Below, in pieces: positions 1-8,438 of a stretch of DNA of 64,000 nucleotides (position 1 is the first letter of the stretch; each line of letters starts with the position of its first letter). The position numbers were made by a program, and so were the translations under genes. Where the stretch lies: assembly GCA_963795825.1 (NCBI GenBank), contig CAWCIW010000003.1, positions 248,001 to 312,000 of the forward strand, written 5' to 3'. The notes beneath the pieces are model-generated. The model was given only the letters and a program-made list of their open reading frames with translations, was not told the origin of the DNA and made no database searches. Origin of the DNA: BOG-908 sp963795825 (lineage in GTDB: Bacteria; Pseudomonadota; Alphaproteobacteria; Acetobacterales; Acetobacteraceae).

Positions 1-3
1 AAT

Positions 4-1074
4 TCAGCCGCATTGTGCGCGGTGCCGCAGCAGGTGGTCGGCCAGAACGCAGGCCAGCATCGCTTCGCCCACCGGCACCGCGCGTATGCCCACGCACGGA
101 TCGTGCCGCCCCTGCGTGCTCACATCCACGTTGGCGCCCGCCGCGTCCACGCTCTGCCGCGGCGTGAGGATCGAGCTTGTGGGCTTCACCGCGAAGCGCG
201 CGACCACCGGCTGGCCGGTGGCGATGCCGCCGAGTATGCCGCCGGCGTGGTTGCTGGCGAAATGCAGCGCGCCGTCCGCCATGCGCATCTCGTCGGCATT
301 GGCCTCGCCGCTGAGCGCGGCCGCGGCAAACCCATCGCCCAGTTCCACGCCCTTAACCGCGTTGATGCTCATCAGCGCGGCGGCGATATCCGCATCGAGC
401 TTGCCGTAGAGCGGCGCGCCGAGGCCGGGGGGCACGCCCTCGGCCACCAGCTCGATCACCGCGCCAAGCGACGAGCCGGCGCGGCGCACCGCCGACAGTT
501 CGGTCTCCCACGCCGCGGCGGCGACCGGGTCCGGGCAGAAAAACGGGTTGCGCTCCACCTCCGCCCAGTCCCAGCGGGCGCGGTCGATCGGGTGCGGCCC
601 GATCTGCACCAGCGCGCCGCGTATGGTGGTGGCCGCGCCAAGCACCAGGCGTGCGACGGCGCCGGCCGCCACGCGGCAGGCGGTCTCGCGCGCCGAACTG
701 CGGCCGCCGCCGCGGTAGTCGCGCACGCCGTATTTCCGGTCGTAGGTGAGGTCCGCGTGGCCGGGGCGATACTGCTGGGCGATGGCGCCGTAATCGCGCG
801 AGCGCTGGTCGACGTTGTCGATCAGCAGCGCGATGGGTGTGCCGGTGGTGCGGCCTTCGAAGGTGCCCGACAGGATGCGCACCTGGTCGGGTTCCTGGCG
901 CTGGGTGGTGAACTTGGACTGGCCGGGGCGGCGGCGGTCGAGGAAGGGCTGGATGTCGGCTTCGGTCAGGGCCAGGCGCGGCGGGCAGCCGTCGATGACG
1001 CAGCCGATGGCGGGTCCGTGGCTCTCGCCCCAGGTGGTCACGCGGAACAGGTGGCCGAAGGTGTTGTGGCTCAT
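4..1074 (-). CDS. aroC: Chorismate synthase
   Basis: Chorismate synthase converts 5-enolpyruvylshikimate-3-phosphate to chorismate, the last step of the shikimate pathway, using reduced FMN in the cytosol. The 356-residue product starts MSHNTFGHLFRVTTWGESHG, the typical N-terminus with the GESHG signature. It also has the conserved blocks YRPGHADLTYDRKYGVRDYR and GGGRSSARETACRVAAGA, and ends near RHDPCVGIRAVPVGEAM, a family signature. Length is normal. The frame ends at the window edge with its own stop, so the gene is complete. It is transcribed leftward, like the GxxExxY, fabI and apt genes upstream of it. Family assignment is very secure. Confidence 0.97.
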   Translation of the reverse strand: MSHNTFGHLFRVTTWGESHGPAIGCVIDGCPPRLALTEADIQPFLDRRRPGQSKFTTQRQEPDQVRILSGTFEGRTTGTPIALLIDNVDQRSRDYGAIAQQYRPGHADLTYDRKYGVRDYRGGGRSSARETACRVAAGAVARLVLGAATTIRGALVQIGPHPIDRARWDWAEVERNPFFCPDPVAAAAWETELSAVRRAGSSLGAVIELVAEGVPPGLGAPLYGKLDADIAAALMSINAVKGVELGDGFAAAALSGEANADEMRMADGALHFASNHAGGILGGIATGQPVVARFAVKPTSSILTPRQSVDAAGANVDVSTQGRHDPCVGIRAVPVGEAMLACVLADHLLRHRAQCG

Positions 1075-1124
1075 GCTTGGGGGGTGATCCGTCTGCTCAC
1101 GGGCATTCTGTCGGAAACGCAGCG

Positions 1125-1166
1125 TTTCATCACCAAGGGCGCCAAGGACGACAAGGACACCAAGGT
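1125..1166 (+). repeat. GxxExxY-flanking repeat, copy A
   Basis: Begins TTTCATCACCAAGGGCGCC and continues with further ACAAGG/ACCAAGG units. It lies just downstream of the GxxExxY stop and is inverted relative to copy B at the 5' end of the same gene. Confidence 0.75.
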
Positions 1167-1180
1167 TATAGGACCAGGCG

Positions 1181-1609
1181 CTAGAGGCCGTTTTTGAACA
1201 GGACGGTGTTGAAATTCATCAGCAAGCCGAGCTTGCAGCCGGACAGGCGGAGGTAGGTCAGGAGTTGCGACCTGTGCAGCGCGGTAACGATCTCCACGGC
1301 TTTGATCTCCACCACCACCGCGTTCTCCACCAGGAGGTCCAGCCGGTAGCCTGCGTCGAGTTTCAGCCCTTCATAATGCACCGGTAGAGCAATCTGCCGC
1401 TGCACGACCAGCCCGCGACTACCAAGCGCGCGCTCAAAGCAAGCCTCATAAACGGACTCCAAAAGCCCCGGCCCAAGCGTCCGATGCACCTTCAACCCCG
1501 CATCGACACTAACGCGCGCAATTGCATCCACATCGACCGAAGCCTCTTGGCGCCCTTGTCTGACTTGGTGTTCTTGGTGATTCAAAGCCCAACCTCCCAC
1601 CAAGCGCAC
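1181..1609 (-). CDS. GxxExxY protein
   Basis: A 142-residue member of the GxxExxY family, which carries a PD-(D/E)XK nuclease-like fold. The defining motif is visible as GPGLLESVYE, and the nuclease-like core as DLLVENAVVVEIKAVE. The family's biological role is not established. The N-terminal part (NHQEHQVRQGRQEA) is encoded by a short polar repeat of ACCAAG-type units, and an inverted copy of that repeat lies just beyond the stop at 1125-1166. The gene therefore sits between two inverted repeats and looks like a cassette inserted between aroC and fabI. The start is uncertain because the repeat runs into the N-terminus. The family assignment is secure; the idea of a mobile cassette is inference. 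Confidence 0.88.
   Translation of the reverse strand: MRLVGGWALNHQEHQVRQGRQEASVDVDAIARVSVDAGLKVHRTLGPGLLESVYEACFERALGSRGLVVQRQIALPVHYEGLKLDAGYRLDLLVENAVVVEIKAVEIVTALHRSQLLTYLRLSGCKLGLLMNFNTVLFKNGL
1542..1585 (-). repeat. GxxExxY-flanking repeat, copy B
   Basis: Read on the minus strand this gives ATCACCAAGAACACCAAG followed by ACAAGG and GCCAAGAGG units, the same family as copy A. It encodes the polar N-terminal stretch of the GxxExxY protein. Similar copies occur as an inverted pair at 16450-16618. Confidence 0.75.
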
Positions 1610-1629
1610 GCCACAGGAGCAGGAAAACC

Positions 1630-2472
1630 CTAATCCTCAGAAACCGCCGCAATATCCGGCGCCTTCGGGTTCTTCATCCCGATCACATGATACCCGCAAT
1701 CCACGTGATGCACCTCGCCCGTTACCGCCGTGGACAGGTCCGACAGCAGATACAGCCCAGCCCCGCCAACCTCGTCCACGCCGACATTGCGCTCCATCGG
1801 GCTGTTAAGCTGGTTCCACCGCAGGATGTAGCGGAAATCGCCGATCCCGCTCGCCGCCAGCGTCTTCACCGGTCCGGCGCTGATCGCGTTCACCCGTATG
1901 CCGTCCGCCCCCAAATCCATTGCCAGGTAGCGCACCGAGGCCTCGAGCGCCGCCTTGGCCACGCCCATCACGTTGTAATGCGGCACCACGCGCTCGGCGC
2001 CCAGATAGCTGAGCGTGAGCAGCGACCCGCCCTGCTTCATCATCGCCGCCGCGCGGCGGCATACCGCGGTGAACGAGAAACAGGAGATGTCGAGCGCCTG
2101 CAGGAACACCTCGCGCGGCGTATCCACATAGCGGCCCCGCAGATAGGCCTTGTCGGCGAACCCGATCGCGTGGACCAGGAAATCGATCGAGTCCCATTCG
2201 GCGCGTATGGCCTCGAACGCGGCGTCGATGCTGGCCTCGTCCGATACGTCGCAGGGGTGCACCTGGGTGGCGCCGACGCTGGCGGCCAGCGGGCGCACCC
2301 GCTTGCCGAGCGCCTCGCCCTGGTAGGTGAAGGCCAGTTCCGCGCCCTGGGCCGCGCAGGCGGCGGCGATCCCCCAGGCGAGCGAGCGCTCGTTGGCGAC
2401 GCCCATGATCACGCCCCGCTTGCCGGCCATCAGCGTTCCGCGCGCCGGCAAGGTTTGGGTCTGGTCAGCCAT
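1630..2472 (-). CDS. fabI: Enoyl-[acyl-carrier-protein] reductase (NADH)
   Basis: FabI reduces enoyl-ACP to acyl-ACP in the last step of each fatty-acid elongation cycle. The 280-residue product has the FabI-type short-chain dehydrogenase architecture: nucleotide-binding start GKRGVIMGVANERSLAWGIA, then the YNVMGVAKAALEASVRYLA segment with the catalytic Tyr and Lys, and SAGPVKTLAASGIGDF toward the C-terminus. Met15 (MAGKRGVIMG) is an alternative start, since many homologues begin just before GKRGVI. The gene lies 20 bp upstream of the GxxExxY gene on the same strand. Triclosan-class inhibitors target this family. Assignment is very secure. Confidence 0.96.
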   Translation of the reverse strand: MADQTQTLPARGTLMAGKRGVIMGVANERSLAWGIAAACAAQGAELAFTYQGEALGKRVRPLAASVGATQVHPCDVSDEASIDAAFEAIRAEWDSIDFLVHAIGFADKAYLRGRYVDTPREVFLQALDISCFSFTAVCRRAAAMMKQGGSLLTLSYLGAERVVPHYNVMGVAKAALEASVRYLAMDLGADGIRVNAISAGPVKTLAASGIGDFRYILRWNQLNSPMERNVGVDEVGGAGLYLLSDLSTAVTGEVHHVDCGYHVIGMKNPKAPDIAAVSED

Positions 2473-2615
2473 AAGCGTCCTCGAGGTGGTGCGACAAGCC
2501 GCGCGGGCATGGGTGGTGACACACGCGGCCCGCGCTAGGCAAGCAAGCCCGGCGCACCGGGTATCGCCGTACGGCAGAAAGTTCCGGCGTGGTGCTGGGG
2601 AAAAACACGCCGGGC

Positions 2616-3131
2616 CTAGGAGTCATACGCGACCAGCGCCTCGACCGGGACATCCAGCTTGGCCCGTCCGCCCAGGAACGTGAGCTCGATCAGGGCCCCG
2701 GCCGCCGGCACCACGGCGCCCATCTGTCGCAGCAATTGCATGCCGGCCGACATGGTGCCGCCGGTTGCCAGAAGGTCGTCCACGATCACCACGCGCTGCC
2801 CCGGCGCCACCGCATCCGCCTGCATCTCGAGCCGGTCCGAGCCGTATTCCAGCGCGTAGTTCAGGCCCACGGTGCTGCCTGGCAGCTTGCGCGGCTTGCG
2901 TATCATCACGAAGCCGCAGCCGAGCTTGAGCGCCAGCGGGGCGGCGAGCAGGAAGCCGCGGGATTCCACGCCGGCCAGCAGGTCCGGCTGGTAGCGGCTC
3001 ACCCGGCTGGCGAGCCGGCCCATGGCGACCTGCCAGGCGTCCGGGTGCCGCAGCAGGGTGGAGATGTCGTAGAACAGGATGCCGGGTTTGGGGAAATCCG
3101 GGATGGCGCGGATGTGGTCTTTCAGGTCCAA
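2616..3131 (-). CDS. apt: Adenine phosphoribosyltransferase
   Basis: Apt salvages adenine to AMP using PRPP. The conserved start LKDHIRAIPDFPKPGILFYD, the type-I PRTase motif VVIVDDLLATGGTM and the family's normal length support the call. I chose a TTG start (3131-3129) preceded by a GGAG about ten bases upstream. This gives MDLKDHIRAIPDFPKPG, matching the usual N-terminus. The frame stays open for another 21 codons, but those residues (MLLFSKKEGLSS) come from the repeat element at 3166-3322 and are unlikely to be native. The element therefore abuts the promoter or leader of apt. Confidence 0.93.
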   Translation of the reverse strand: MDLKDHIRAIPDFPKPGILFYDISTLLRHPDAWQVAMGRLASRVSRYQPDLLAGVESRGFLLAAPLALKLGCGFVMIRKPRKLPGSTVGLNYALEYGSDRLEMQADAVAPGQRVVIVDDLLATGGTMSAGMQLLRQMGAVVPAAGALIELTFLGGRAKLDVPVEALVAYDS

Positions 3132-3165
3132 GTTTTCGGTGCTCCGTAGAGGGTGGCAGGAAGAA

Positions 3166-3322
3166 AGGCCTTCTTTTTTGGAAAAAAGAAGCAAAAAACT
3201 TTTGCTCCGCTGTCGCGCCCAAGCTGGATAGACGGATCGCCTGGGTCACGCGGTCCAGGCGCCGGCCCCAGCGAACGAAGACAAAGGTTTTTTGGTCCTT
3301 TTTGCAAAAAGGACTGCTTGCC
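3166..3322. repeat. Inverted-repeat element, copy 1
   Basis: Left arm of the GGCCTT...AAGAAGC type at 3166-3208 and right arm of the GGTCC...GGACTGC type at 3287-3322. The spacer begins CGCTGTCGCGCCCAAGC. It lies between apt (leftward) and the DUF2842 gene (rightward). The family is described under the copy at 42608-42856. Confidence 0.85.
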
Positions 3323-3453
3323 TTGCCTGCCCTTTCCAAACTGCGGCACAACCCAGGTTTCTGCCGCTTGCGCCTGCACGCCCCAGGCGCCCGGCCTTGC
3401 GAGCGGGCGGTCGGGCCTTTGCACCGAAGCTCGCCGTCTGTTTGAAAGAGGCC

Positions 3454-3645
3454 ATGTCGCGCACCCCGATCGCCACCGCAACCATCGTCCTGTTCGTGCT
3501 GCTCTGGATTGCCGGCGCCGCGGTGCTCGGCGATTATGTGCGGCCGCTGCACTGGGCGGTCCAGGCGGTATATTACCCGATCGCCGGCTTCGCCTGGGTA
3601 GGGCCGGTACGCTGGCTGATGCTGTGGGGCGCGCACAAGCGCTGA
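3454..3645 (+). CDS. Small membrane protein, DUF2842-like
   Basis: A 63-residue protein, MSRTPIATATIVLFVLLW..., with two predicted membrane segments (about residues 6-26 and 36-57). The second segment, YYPIAGFAWVGPVRWLMLW, resembles the conserved C-terminal half of DUF2842, a small alphaproteobacterial membrane-protein family of unknown function. The start was set at the ATG after the repeat element rather than at an upstream codon inside it. A TTGAAAGAG stretch upstream gives a weak ribosome-binding site. The DUF2842 link is from memory of the family pattern and is moderately sure. Confidence 0.7.
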   Translation: MSRTPIATATIVLFVLLWIAGAAVLGDYVRPLHWAVQAVYYPIAGFAWVGPVRWLMLWGAHKR

Positions 3646-3765
3646 GGGGCAACGCGCCGATCGTCCTTGACTCACCCGGGAGCGGCACCTAGAAACCTGC
3701 CTCCTCAGGCGCCGCGGATTGCTTTCCGTGCGTGACATTGCGAAACGCGAGATAGACCAGACCCT

Positions 3766-4041
3766 ATGGCGAACACCAATTCCGCGCGCAAGCGCATCCG
3801 GCAGAACATCGTGCGCACGGCCCGCAACACGGCCCGCAAATCCCGCATGCGCACCTTTGTCAAAAAGGTCGAGACGGCGATCGCCGGCGGCGACCAGGAC
3901 GCGGCCCGCGAGGCCCTGCGCGCCGCACAGCCGGAAATGCAGCGCGCCGCCGGCAAGGGTGTGATCCACAAGAACACCATCGCCCGCAAGATCTCGCGCA
4001 TGAGTGCCCGCATTAAACGCATCGCCGCAACGGCCACCTGA
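3766..4041 (+). CDS. rpsT: 30S ribosomal protein S20
   Basis: S20 binds 16S rRNA early in assembly of the small subunit. The 91-residue, strongly basic product starts MANTNSARKRIRQNIVRTAR and contains the conserved KGVIHKNTIARKISRMSAR block. Length and composition match the family. It lies upstream of dnaA in the same direction, an arrangement common in alphaproteobacteria. Two GC-rich hairpins follow the stop. Confidence 0.97.
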   Translation: MANTNSARKRIRQNIVRTARNTARKSRMRTFVKKVETAIAGGDQDAAREALRAAQPEMQRAAGKGVIHKNTIARKISRMSARIKRIAATAT

Positions 4042-4072
4042 TACGGCCATATCGCAGCGTCCCGGCAGGGAA

Positions 4073-4129
4073 GCTGCCGCCCACCCGCGATGCGGGTTGG
4101 GCAGCGACGGGGCCGCGCCATGCGGCCCC
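4073..4129 (+). terminator. Tandem GC-rich hairpins after rpsT
   Basis: Two adjacent stem-loops follow rpsT. The first (4073-4105) pairs CCCACCCGC with GCGGGTTGGG around GAT and closes with GCTG/CAGC. The second (4109-4129) is a perfect 8-bp stem, GGGGCCGC/GCGGCCCC, with a 5-nt loop. No clear T-tract follows, so an intrinsic terminator is plausible but not certain. They could instead be RNA-stability structures. Confidence 0.5.
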
Positions 4130-4173
4130 TCATAGGCGCCAGGCATTCGGGAAATCCCCGTTGCCCACCCCAC

Positions 4174-4290
4174 AAGTATTCGTCCGGATCAATACTTGGC
4201 CGTAAATCTTTTGTAAGAATTCGATTGCCACGCCCGTCGTTCTGACCTAGGTTTTGCTTGTTGGCCGGGGCCAGCAGCTTAGAATTCGAT
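4174..4290 (+). promoter_or_regulatory. dnaA upstream region with short symmetric repeats
   Basis: The 319-bp gap between rpsT and dnaA holds a perfect 7-bp inverted repeat AAGTATT/AATACTT (4174-4180 and 4191-4197). It also has a 10-bp direct repeat AGAATTCGAT (4216-4225 and 4281-4290). A possible promoter is TTGTTG (4258) with 16-bp spacing to TAGAAT (4280). I saw no run of consensus DnaA boxes, so I do not call an origin here. Confidence 0.4.
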
Positions 4291-4360
4291 CGTGCGGTGG
4301 CTTGCTGGTGGGGATGACCAGGCTGTCGAATCACGTCCGGCCGGCTGCCTGAACGCAGAC

Positions 4361-5911
4361 ATGTGGGGAAGCGTCAACTTGAGCTCGGGCAACACGCGGA
4401 CGGCTTTCCAGATCGCGACCACCGCCGGCAGCGGCGGGCTGACGGCCCAGAAACTGGCGCAGCCCGGCACTGCCGCCGCACCTTGCTCCGAGCAGCAGGC
4501 CTCGGCCCAGGTGGTGGCGCAATGGGCGCGCATACGCAGCCGCCTGCAGGCCGAAATCGGCGAGGTGGAATACCGGAGCTGGTTCAAGCAGATGACGCTC
4601 GGCGGCATGGACGGCGAGGAGGTGACCATGCACCTGCCCTCCCGCTTCCTGCGCGACTGGGTGCGCAGCAATTACGGCGAGAAGATCACCGCGCTCTGGC
4701 AAATGGAAAATCCCGCCGTGCGCCAGGTGGAGATCCGGCTGGACGAAGGCACCGAACCAAGCCTGGCCGAGAGCCTGATGGTGAACCCCCCGCCGCCGCC
4801 GACAGCGCGGCCGGCCCAGGCGGCGTCGGCCCAGGTGGCGCCGCGCCAGGCGACCACCGTCGGCCGGCTGGTGGAGGATCTCTCCGCCCCGCTCGACCCG
4901 AACTTCACCTTCGACACCTTCGTCGTCGGCAAGCCGAACGAATTCGCCTATGCCTGCGCGCGCCGCGTGGCGGAAAAGCCCGGTACGCGCGAATTCAACC
5001 CGCTGTTCCTCTATGGCGGCGTGGGCCTCGGCAAAACCCATCTGATGCACGCGATCGGCGTGGAGATGACGCGCGAAGGTGCGGCACACCCCACCGTCGC
5101 CTACATGTCCGCCGAGAAATTCATGTATCGTTTCATCGCCGCCATACGCGCGCAGCAGACGATCGAATTCAAGGACCATTTGCGCTCCGTCGACGTGCTG
5201 ATGATCGACGACCTGCAATTCCTCATAGGCAAGGACAACACGCAGGAAGAGTTCTTCCACACGTTCAATGCGCTGGTCGATGCCGGCAAGCAGATCGTGG
5301 TCAGCGCCGACAAATCGCCGTCCGACCTCTCCGGCCTGGAAGACCGCCTGCGTACCCGGCTGGGCTGCGGCATGGTCGCCGACCTTCATGCCACCACCTT
5401 CGAACTTCGCATCAGCATACTCGAGGCGAAAGCCGCCCGCGCCGGCGCACATGTGCCGGCCTCGGTGCTGGAGTTCCTGGCGCGCAAGATCACCTCGAAC
5501 GTGCGCGAGCTCGAGGGCTCGCTGAACCGGCTGATCGCCCATGCCGGGCTGTTCAACCGCGAAATCACGCTTGAGACCACGCAGGAATTGCTGCGCGATA
5601 TCCTCAACAACCCGAAAAACAACAAGGTGACGATCGGCGAAATCCAGCGTCGCGTGGCGGAGCGCTACAACATGCGCCCTGGCGACATGGTGAGCGCGCG
5701 CCGCGCGCGTGCGGTGGCGCGTCCGCGGCAGGTGGCGATGTTCTTGGCCAAGCAGTTGACCGGAAGCTCACTGCCGGAGATCGGCAAGAAGTTCGGCAAC
5801 CGGGACCATACTACGGTGATGCATGCCTGCTCGCGTATTACCGAGCTGATGCAGAGCGATAGCGTTCTTGCGGAGGATGTGGATCTTTTGCGGAAGCTTT
5901 TGGAAAGTTAA
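4361..5911 (+). CDS. dnaA: Chromosomal replication initiator DnaA
   Basis: DnaA binds origin boxes and opens the duplex to start replication. From the chosen ATG (4361) it is 516 residues. Domain I contains EVEYRSWFKQMTLGG, followed by a proline/alanine-rich linker. The AAA+ domain has Walker A GGVGLGKTHLMHAIG and Walker B DVLMIDDLQFLIGK, and the C-terminal helix-turn-helix carries the DnaA signature (GNRDHTTVMHACSRI). The frame is open 23 codons further up, but those residues do not look native. A GAATC site (GANTC, the CcrM target in alphaproteobacteria) lies at 4328-4332 just before the start. An orphan repeat arm follows the stop. Confidence 0.97.
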   Translation: MWGSVNLSSGNTRTAFQIATTAGSGGLTAQKLAQPGTAAAPCSEQQASAQVVAQWARIRSRLQAEIGEVEYRSWFKQMTLGGMDGEEVTMHLPSRFLRDWVRSNYGEKITALWQMENPAVRQVEIRLDEGTEPSLAESLMVNPPPPPTARPAQAASAQVAPRQATTVGRLVEDLSAPLDPNFTFDTFVVGKPNEFAYACARRVAEKPGTREFNPLFLYGGVGLGKTHLMHAIGVEMTREGAAHPTVAYMSAEKFMYRFIAAIRAQQTIEFKDHLRSVDVLMIDDLQFLIGKDNTQEEFFHTFNALVDAGKQIVVSADKSPSDLSGLEDRLRTRLGCGMVADLHATTFELRISILEAKAARAGAHVPASVLEFLARKITSNVRELEGSLNRLIAHAGLFNREITLETTQELLRDILNNPKNNKVTIGEIQRRVAERYNMRPGDMVSARRARAVARPRQVAMFLAKQLTGSSLPEIGKKFGNRDHTTVMHACSRITELMQSDSVLAEDVDLLRKLLES

Positions 5912-5916
5912 GGCAA

Positions 5917-5966
5917 GGCCGTCCTTTTCGAGAAAAAGAAGCAAAAAGCTTTTGCTCCGCTGTCGC
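5917..5966. repeat. Inverted-repeat element, orphan arm 2
   Basis: A single arm (CTTTTCGAGAAAAAG core, then AAAAAGCTTTTGCTCC) followed by CGCTGTCGCGCC, between convergent dnaA and the exported protein gene at 5974-6441. The matching second arm is missing. Confidence 0.75.
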
Positions 5967-5973
5967 GCCGTGG

Positions 5974-6441
5974 TCAGGGCTTTTGGTTTTTTGCCATGCA
6001 GGTTTTGCCGGCTTCCAGGAACCTGGATTTCATCGCCAGGAAGGTGGGGTTCGTGGTGGCGTCGCCGTTTACCGCGCCCAGCGCCGCCGCGTGCACTTCG
6101 CCCACGGTCAGGCTGTCCACCACCTGATCGCTGGCGCAGGCGCAAATGGCCGAGGCTTTGAGCGCCACGCCGGCATCGTCGCTTTTCAGCGTGGCCATAA
6201 GGCTTGTCTTGCACGAGGCGATGCTCGAATCACGGAAACTCGCGAGAAATCCCGTGATGGTGGGATCCGTGGAATCCTTTGCCAGCGCGCTATCGGCCGG
6301 CGCCGGAATGGCCGGCGCAACCAGGGGCGCGGGCGGCGCCGCTTGCGGCAGGCCTGGTGTTGTCGGCCTGGTGACGAGCGCCACCACCAATGCCACGGCG
6401 AGCAGGAAAACGGCACCGCTCAGAAGCGCTACTTTGGACAT
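5974..6441 (-). CDS. Exported or membrane-anchored protein of unknown function
   Basis: A 155-residue protein beginning MSKVALLSGAVFLLAVALVV, an uncleaved signal or single N-terminal membrane segment. A proline/alanine linker (PPAPLVAPAIPAPAD) follows, then a soluble domain with several cysteines (SSIASCKTSL, ASAICACASDQV, EAGKTCMAKN). Spaced cysteines suggest disulfides in the periplasm. I do not recognise the family. The start was set at the second Met (6441), which has AAAGGG upstream; an ATG eight codons earlier is possible. It lies between an orphan repeat arm and a complete element copy. Confidence 0.65.
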   Translation of the reverse strand: MSKVALLSGAVFLLAVALVVALVTRPTTPGLPQAAPPAPLVAPAIPAPADSALAKDSTDPTITGFLASFRDSSIASCKTSLMATLKSDDAGVALKASAICACASDQVVDSLTVGEVHAAALGAVNGDATTNPTFLAMKSRFLEAGKTCMAKNQKP

Positions 6442-6488
6442 GGGCTGAGGCCCTTTCAAAAACATGCCGTTTCGATTGGCTTAGGAAG

Positions 6489-6655
6489 CAAGGCCTTCTT
6501 TTTCGAGAAAAAGAAGCAAAAAGCTTTTGCTATGACGCCTGCCCGGACGCCTGCGCAAGTCTGCAACCGCATGCGCCTGCAGACACATTGTAACGCTGCG
6601 TGCAGGCGTCGGAGCAAAAGCTTTTTGCTTCTTTTTCTCGAAAAAGAAGGCCTTG
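6489..6655. repeat. Inverted-repeat element, copy 3
   Basis: Two GGCCTT-type arms (6489-6530 and 6612-6655) around a spacer that begins GACGCCTGCC and ends GTGCAGGCGTC. The whole unit can fold into one long hairpin. It separates the exported protein gene from serB. Confidence 0.88.
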
Positions 6656-6660
6656 CTTGC

Positions 6661-7538
6661 CTACCCCTCCCGAAAAACCCCCACCGGATACCCCTGCACA
6701 AACAACAAAGCCCGCAAATCCGCAAAATCCACCCGGTTCGCCACCGCCGCCGACACCACGGGCTGGCCCGGAACGCCATCCCCAACCCCGCCTCCCGCAG
6801 CATCGCCAGGTCGTTCGCCCCGTCGCCCACCGCCATCGTCGCGGCCGGCGCAATCCGCCCGCCTTTGCCAGCTCCCGCATCGCGGCCAATTTCGCTCGCG
6901 ATCCAGGATCGGCTCGGCCACCTCGCCGGTCAGCGCCGCGCCATCATCGAGCAGCACGTTGGCGCGGTGATGCGCGAAGCCGCACAGCGCCGCCACGCGC
7001 TGCGTGAAGAAGGTGAAGCCGCCGGAGACCAGCGCGGTCGCTGGCGCCGAACTGCGCGCATGGTGGCGACCAGCGTCTGCGCGCCCGGCGTCAGCTCCGT
7101 GCGCGCCCAGGTGGCCTCCAGCGCCGTGACGTCGCAGGCCGCGCAGCATGGCTACCCGGGCGCGCAGGGCCTCGCGGAAATCGATCTCGCCGTTCATGCT
7201 GGCCCGGGTGATCGCGGCCACCTGCTCGCCCAGCCCGGCGAACGCCGCGAGCTCGTCCAGCGTCTCGCAGGTGACGATGGTGCTGTCCATGTCGGCCACC
7301 AGCAGGCCGCGGCGGCGGCCAGCGCGCGCGGCTCGCGAGCACATCGACGGCGCGCCGGCGAGCGCGGCCCGCGCGGCGGCCAGGTCGGCGGTCGGCACGC
7401 CAGGGATGTCCGCCGCCTCGCCGGGCGAGAGGATCAGCGGGCGTCGCTGCCGCCCACCGCGTCGCGCACGCGCTCGATCGATGGCCTGCGGTGAGGCTGT
7501 GCCGCGCGGTCGGCGACCAGGGTCAGGACGTAGCTCAT
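6661..7538 (-). CDS. serB: Phosphoserine phosphatase, frame-disrupted
   Basis: SerB hydrolyses phosphoserine to serine (HAD superfamily). The ATG at 7538 gives MSYVLTLVADRA. Further on appear LLVADMDSTIVTCETLDELA (HAD motif I, DxDST), ALVSGGFTFFTQRVAA (motif II) and MAVGDGANDLAMLREAGLG (motif III). These blocks fall in at least three frames, so the reading frame breaks several times over 880 bp while the family sequence continues to the C-terminus (DLRALLFVQGYPVG). This pattern fits small indels in the sequence better than long-standing decay. It is divergent from miaA with about 34 bp between starts. Confidence 0.85.
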
Positions 7539-7572
7539 GGCGGCCTTTCCGTGGCGGTCGCGGGCGCCAGCG

Positions 7573-8438
7573 ATGAGCGGCGACGCGGGCAAGCCCGGCC
7601 GTCCTGGTCGTCGCCGGGCCCGACCTGCAGCGGCAAATCGCGCGCTGGCGCTGGACGCTGGCGGAGCGCTTCGGCGGGGTGGTCATCAACGCGGATTCCA
7701 TGCAGGTCTATCGCGAGCTGCGCATCCTGACGGCCCGGCCCACGCCGCCGACGAGGCGCGCGTGCCGCACGCACTGTATGGCGTGCGGCCGGCGGCCGAG
7801 GCGGGCAGCGGCCGCGTGGTGGCGCGGCGCGGCGCTGGCCGCGATGCACGCGGCGCATGCGGCGGGCCGGGTGCCGATCCTGTGCGGCGGCACCGGCTGT
7901 ATTTCGCCGCACTTGCCGACGGGCTTGCCGAGATACCCGACCCCGGCGAGGCGGCGCGCGCCGAGGCGCGCGCGCTGCTGGCGGAACGGCCCGGCCTCAC
8001 TGCACGCGCGCCTGGCGAAGGTCGACCCGGCGACCGCGGCGGGACTGCGCCCGCGCGACGGCCAGCGCCTGGCGCGCGCCTGGGAGGTGTGGCGCGGCAC
8101 CGGGCGCGGCCTTGCCGCCTGGCAGTCGGCGCCCGGCGCCCCGGAGCCGGGTGGTCGCCTTCGCGCCATCCTGCTCGATCCGCCGCGCGACGCACTGCGC
8201 GCGGCCATCGCCGGGCGCTTCGCCGCCATGCTGGCGCGCGGCGCGCTGGACGAGGTGGCGGCCTGCTGGCGCTTGGGCTCGATCCGGCGCTGCCGGCGAT
8301 GCGCGCGCACGGCGTGCCGGAGCTCGCCGCCTATCTGCGCGGCGACATCGACCTGGCGGAGGCCGGGCGCCGCGCCGTGGATCGTCGACCGGCCAATACA
8401 CCAAGCGGCAGGCGACCTGGTTCCGCCATCGCCGTTGA
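7573..8438 (+). CDS. miaA: tRNA dimethylallyltransferase, frame-disrupted
   Basis: MiaA adds a dimethylallyl group to A37 of tRNAs reading UNN codons. Recognisable pieces in order are the P-loop AGPTCSGKS, GGVVINADSMQVYRELRILT, ARVPHALYGVRPA, GRVPILCGGTG, GLRPRDGQRLARAWEVWRGT and the C-terminal QYTKRQATWFRHR. They are spread over all three forward frames with at least five shifts, so no single open frame covers the gene. The order and spacing are normal, which argues for sequence indels rather than real loss. It lies upstream of ilvB and is divergent from serB. Confidence 0.85.

Noticed and set aside
3166..3322. Short proteins of the KAFFFEKKKQKAF or KSFLLLFLEKEGL type seen at many loci
   Set aside because: They are translations of repeat arms in different frames and have no own start signals.
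4042..4360. Replication origin next to dnaA
   Set aside because: No cluster of DnaA boxes and no AT-rich unwinding region was seen in the gap.
6661..8438. serB and miaA as true pseudogenes
   Set aside because: All motifs are kept in order and neighbouring essential genes show the same indel pattern, so sequence error is more likely.
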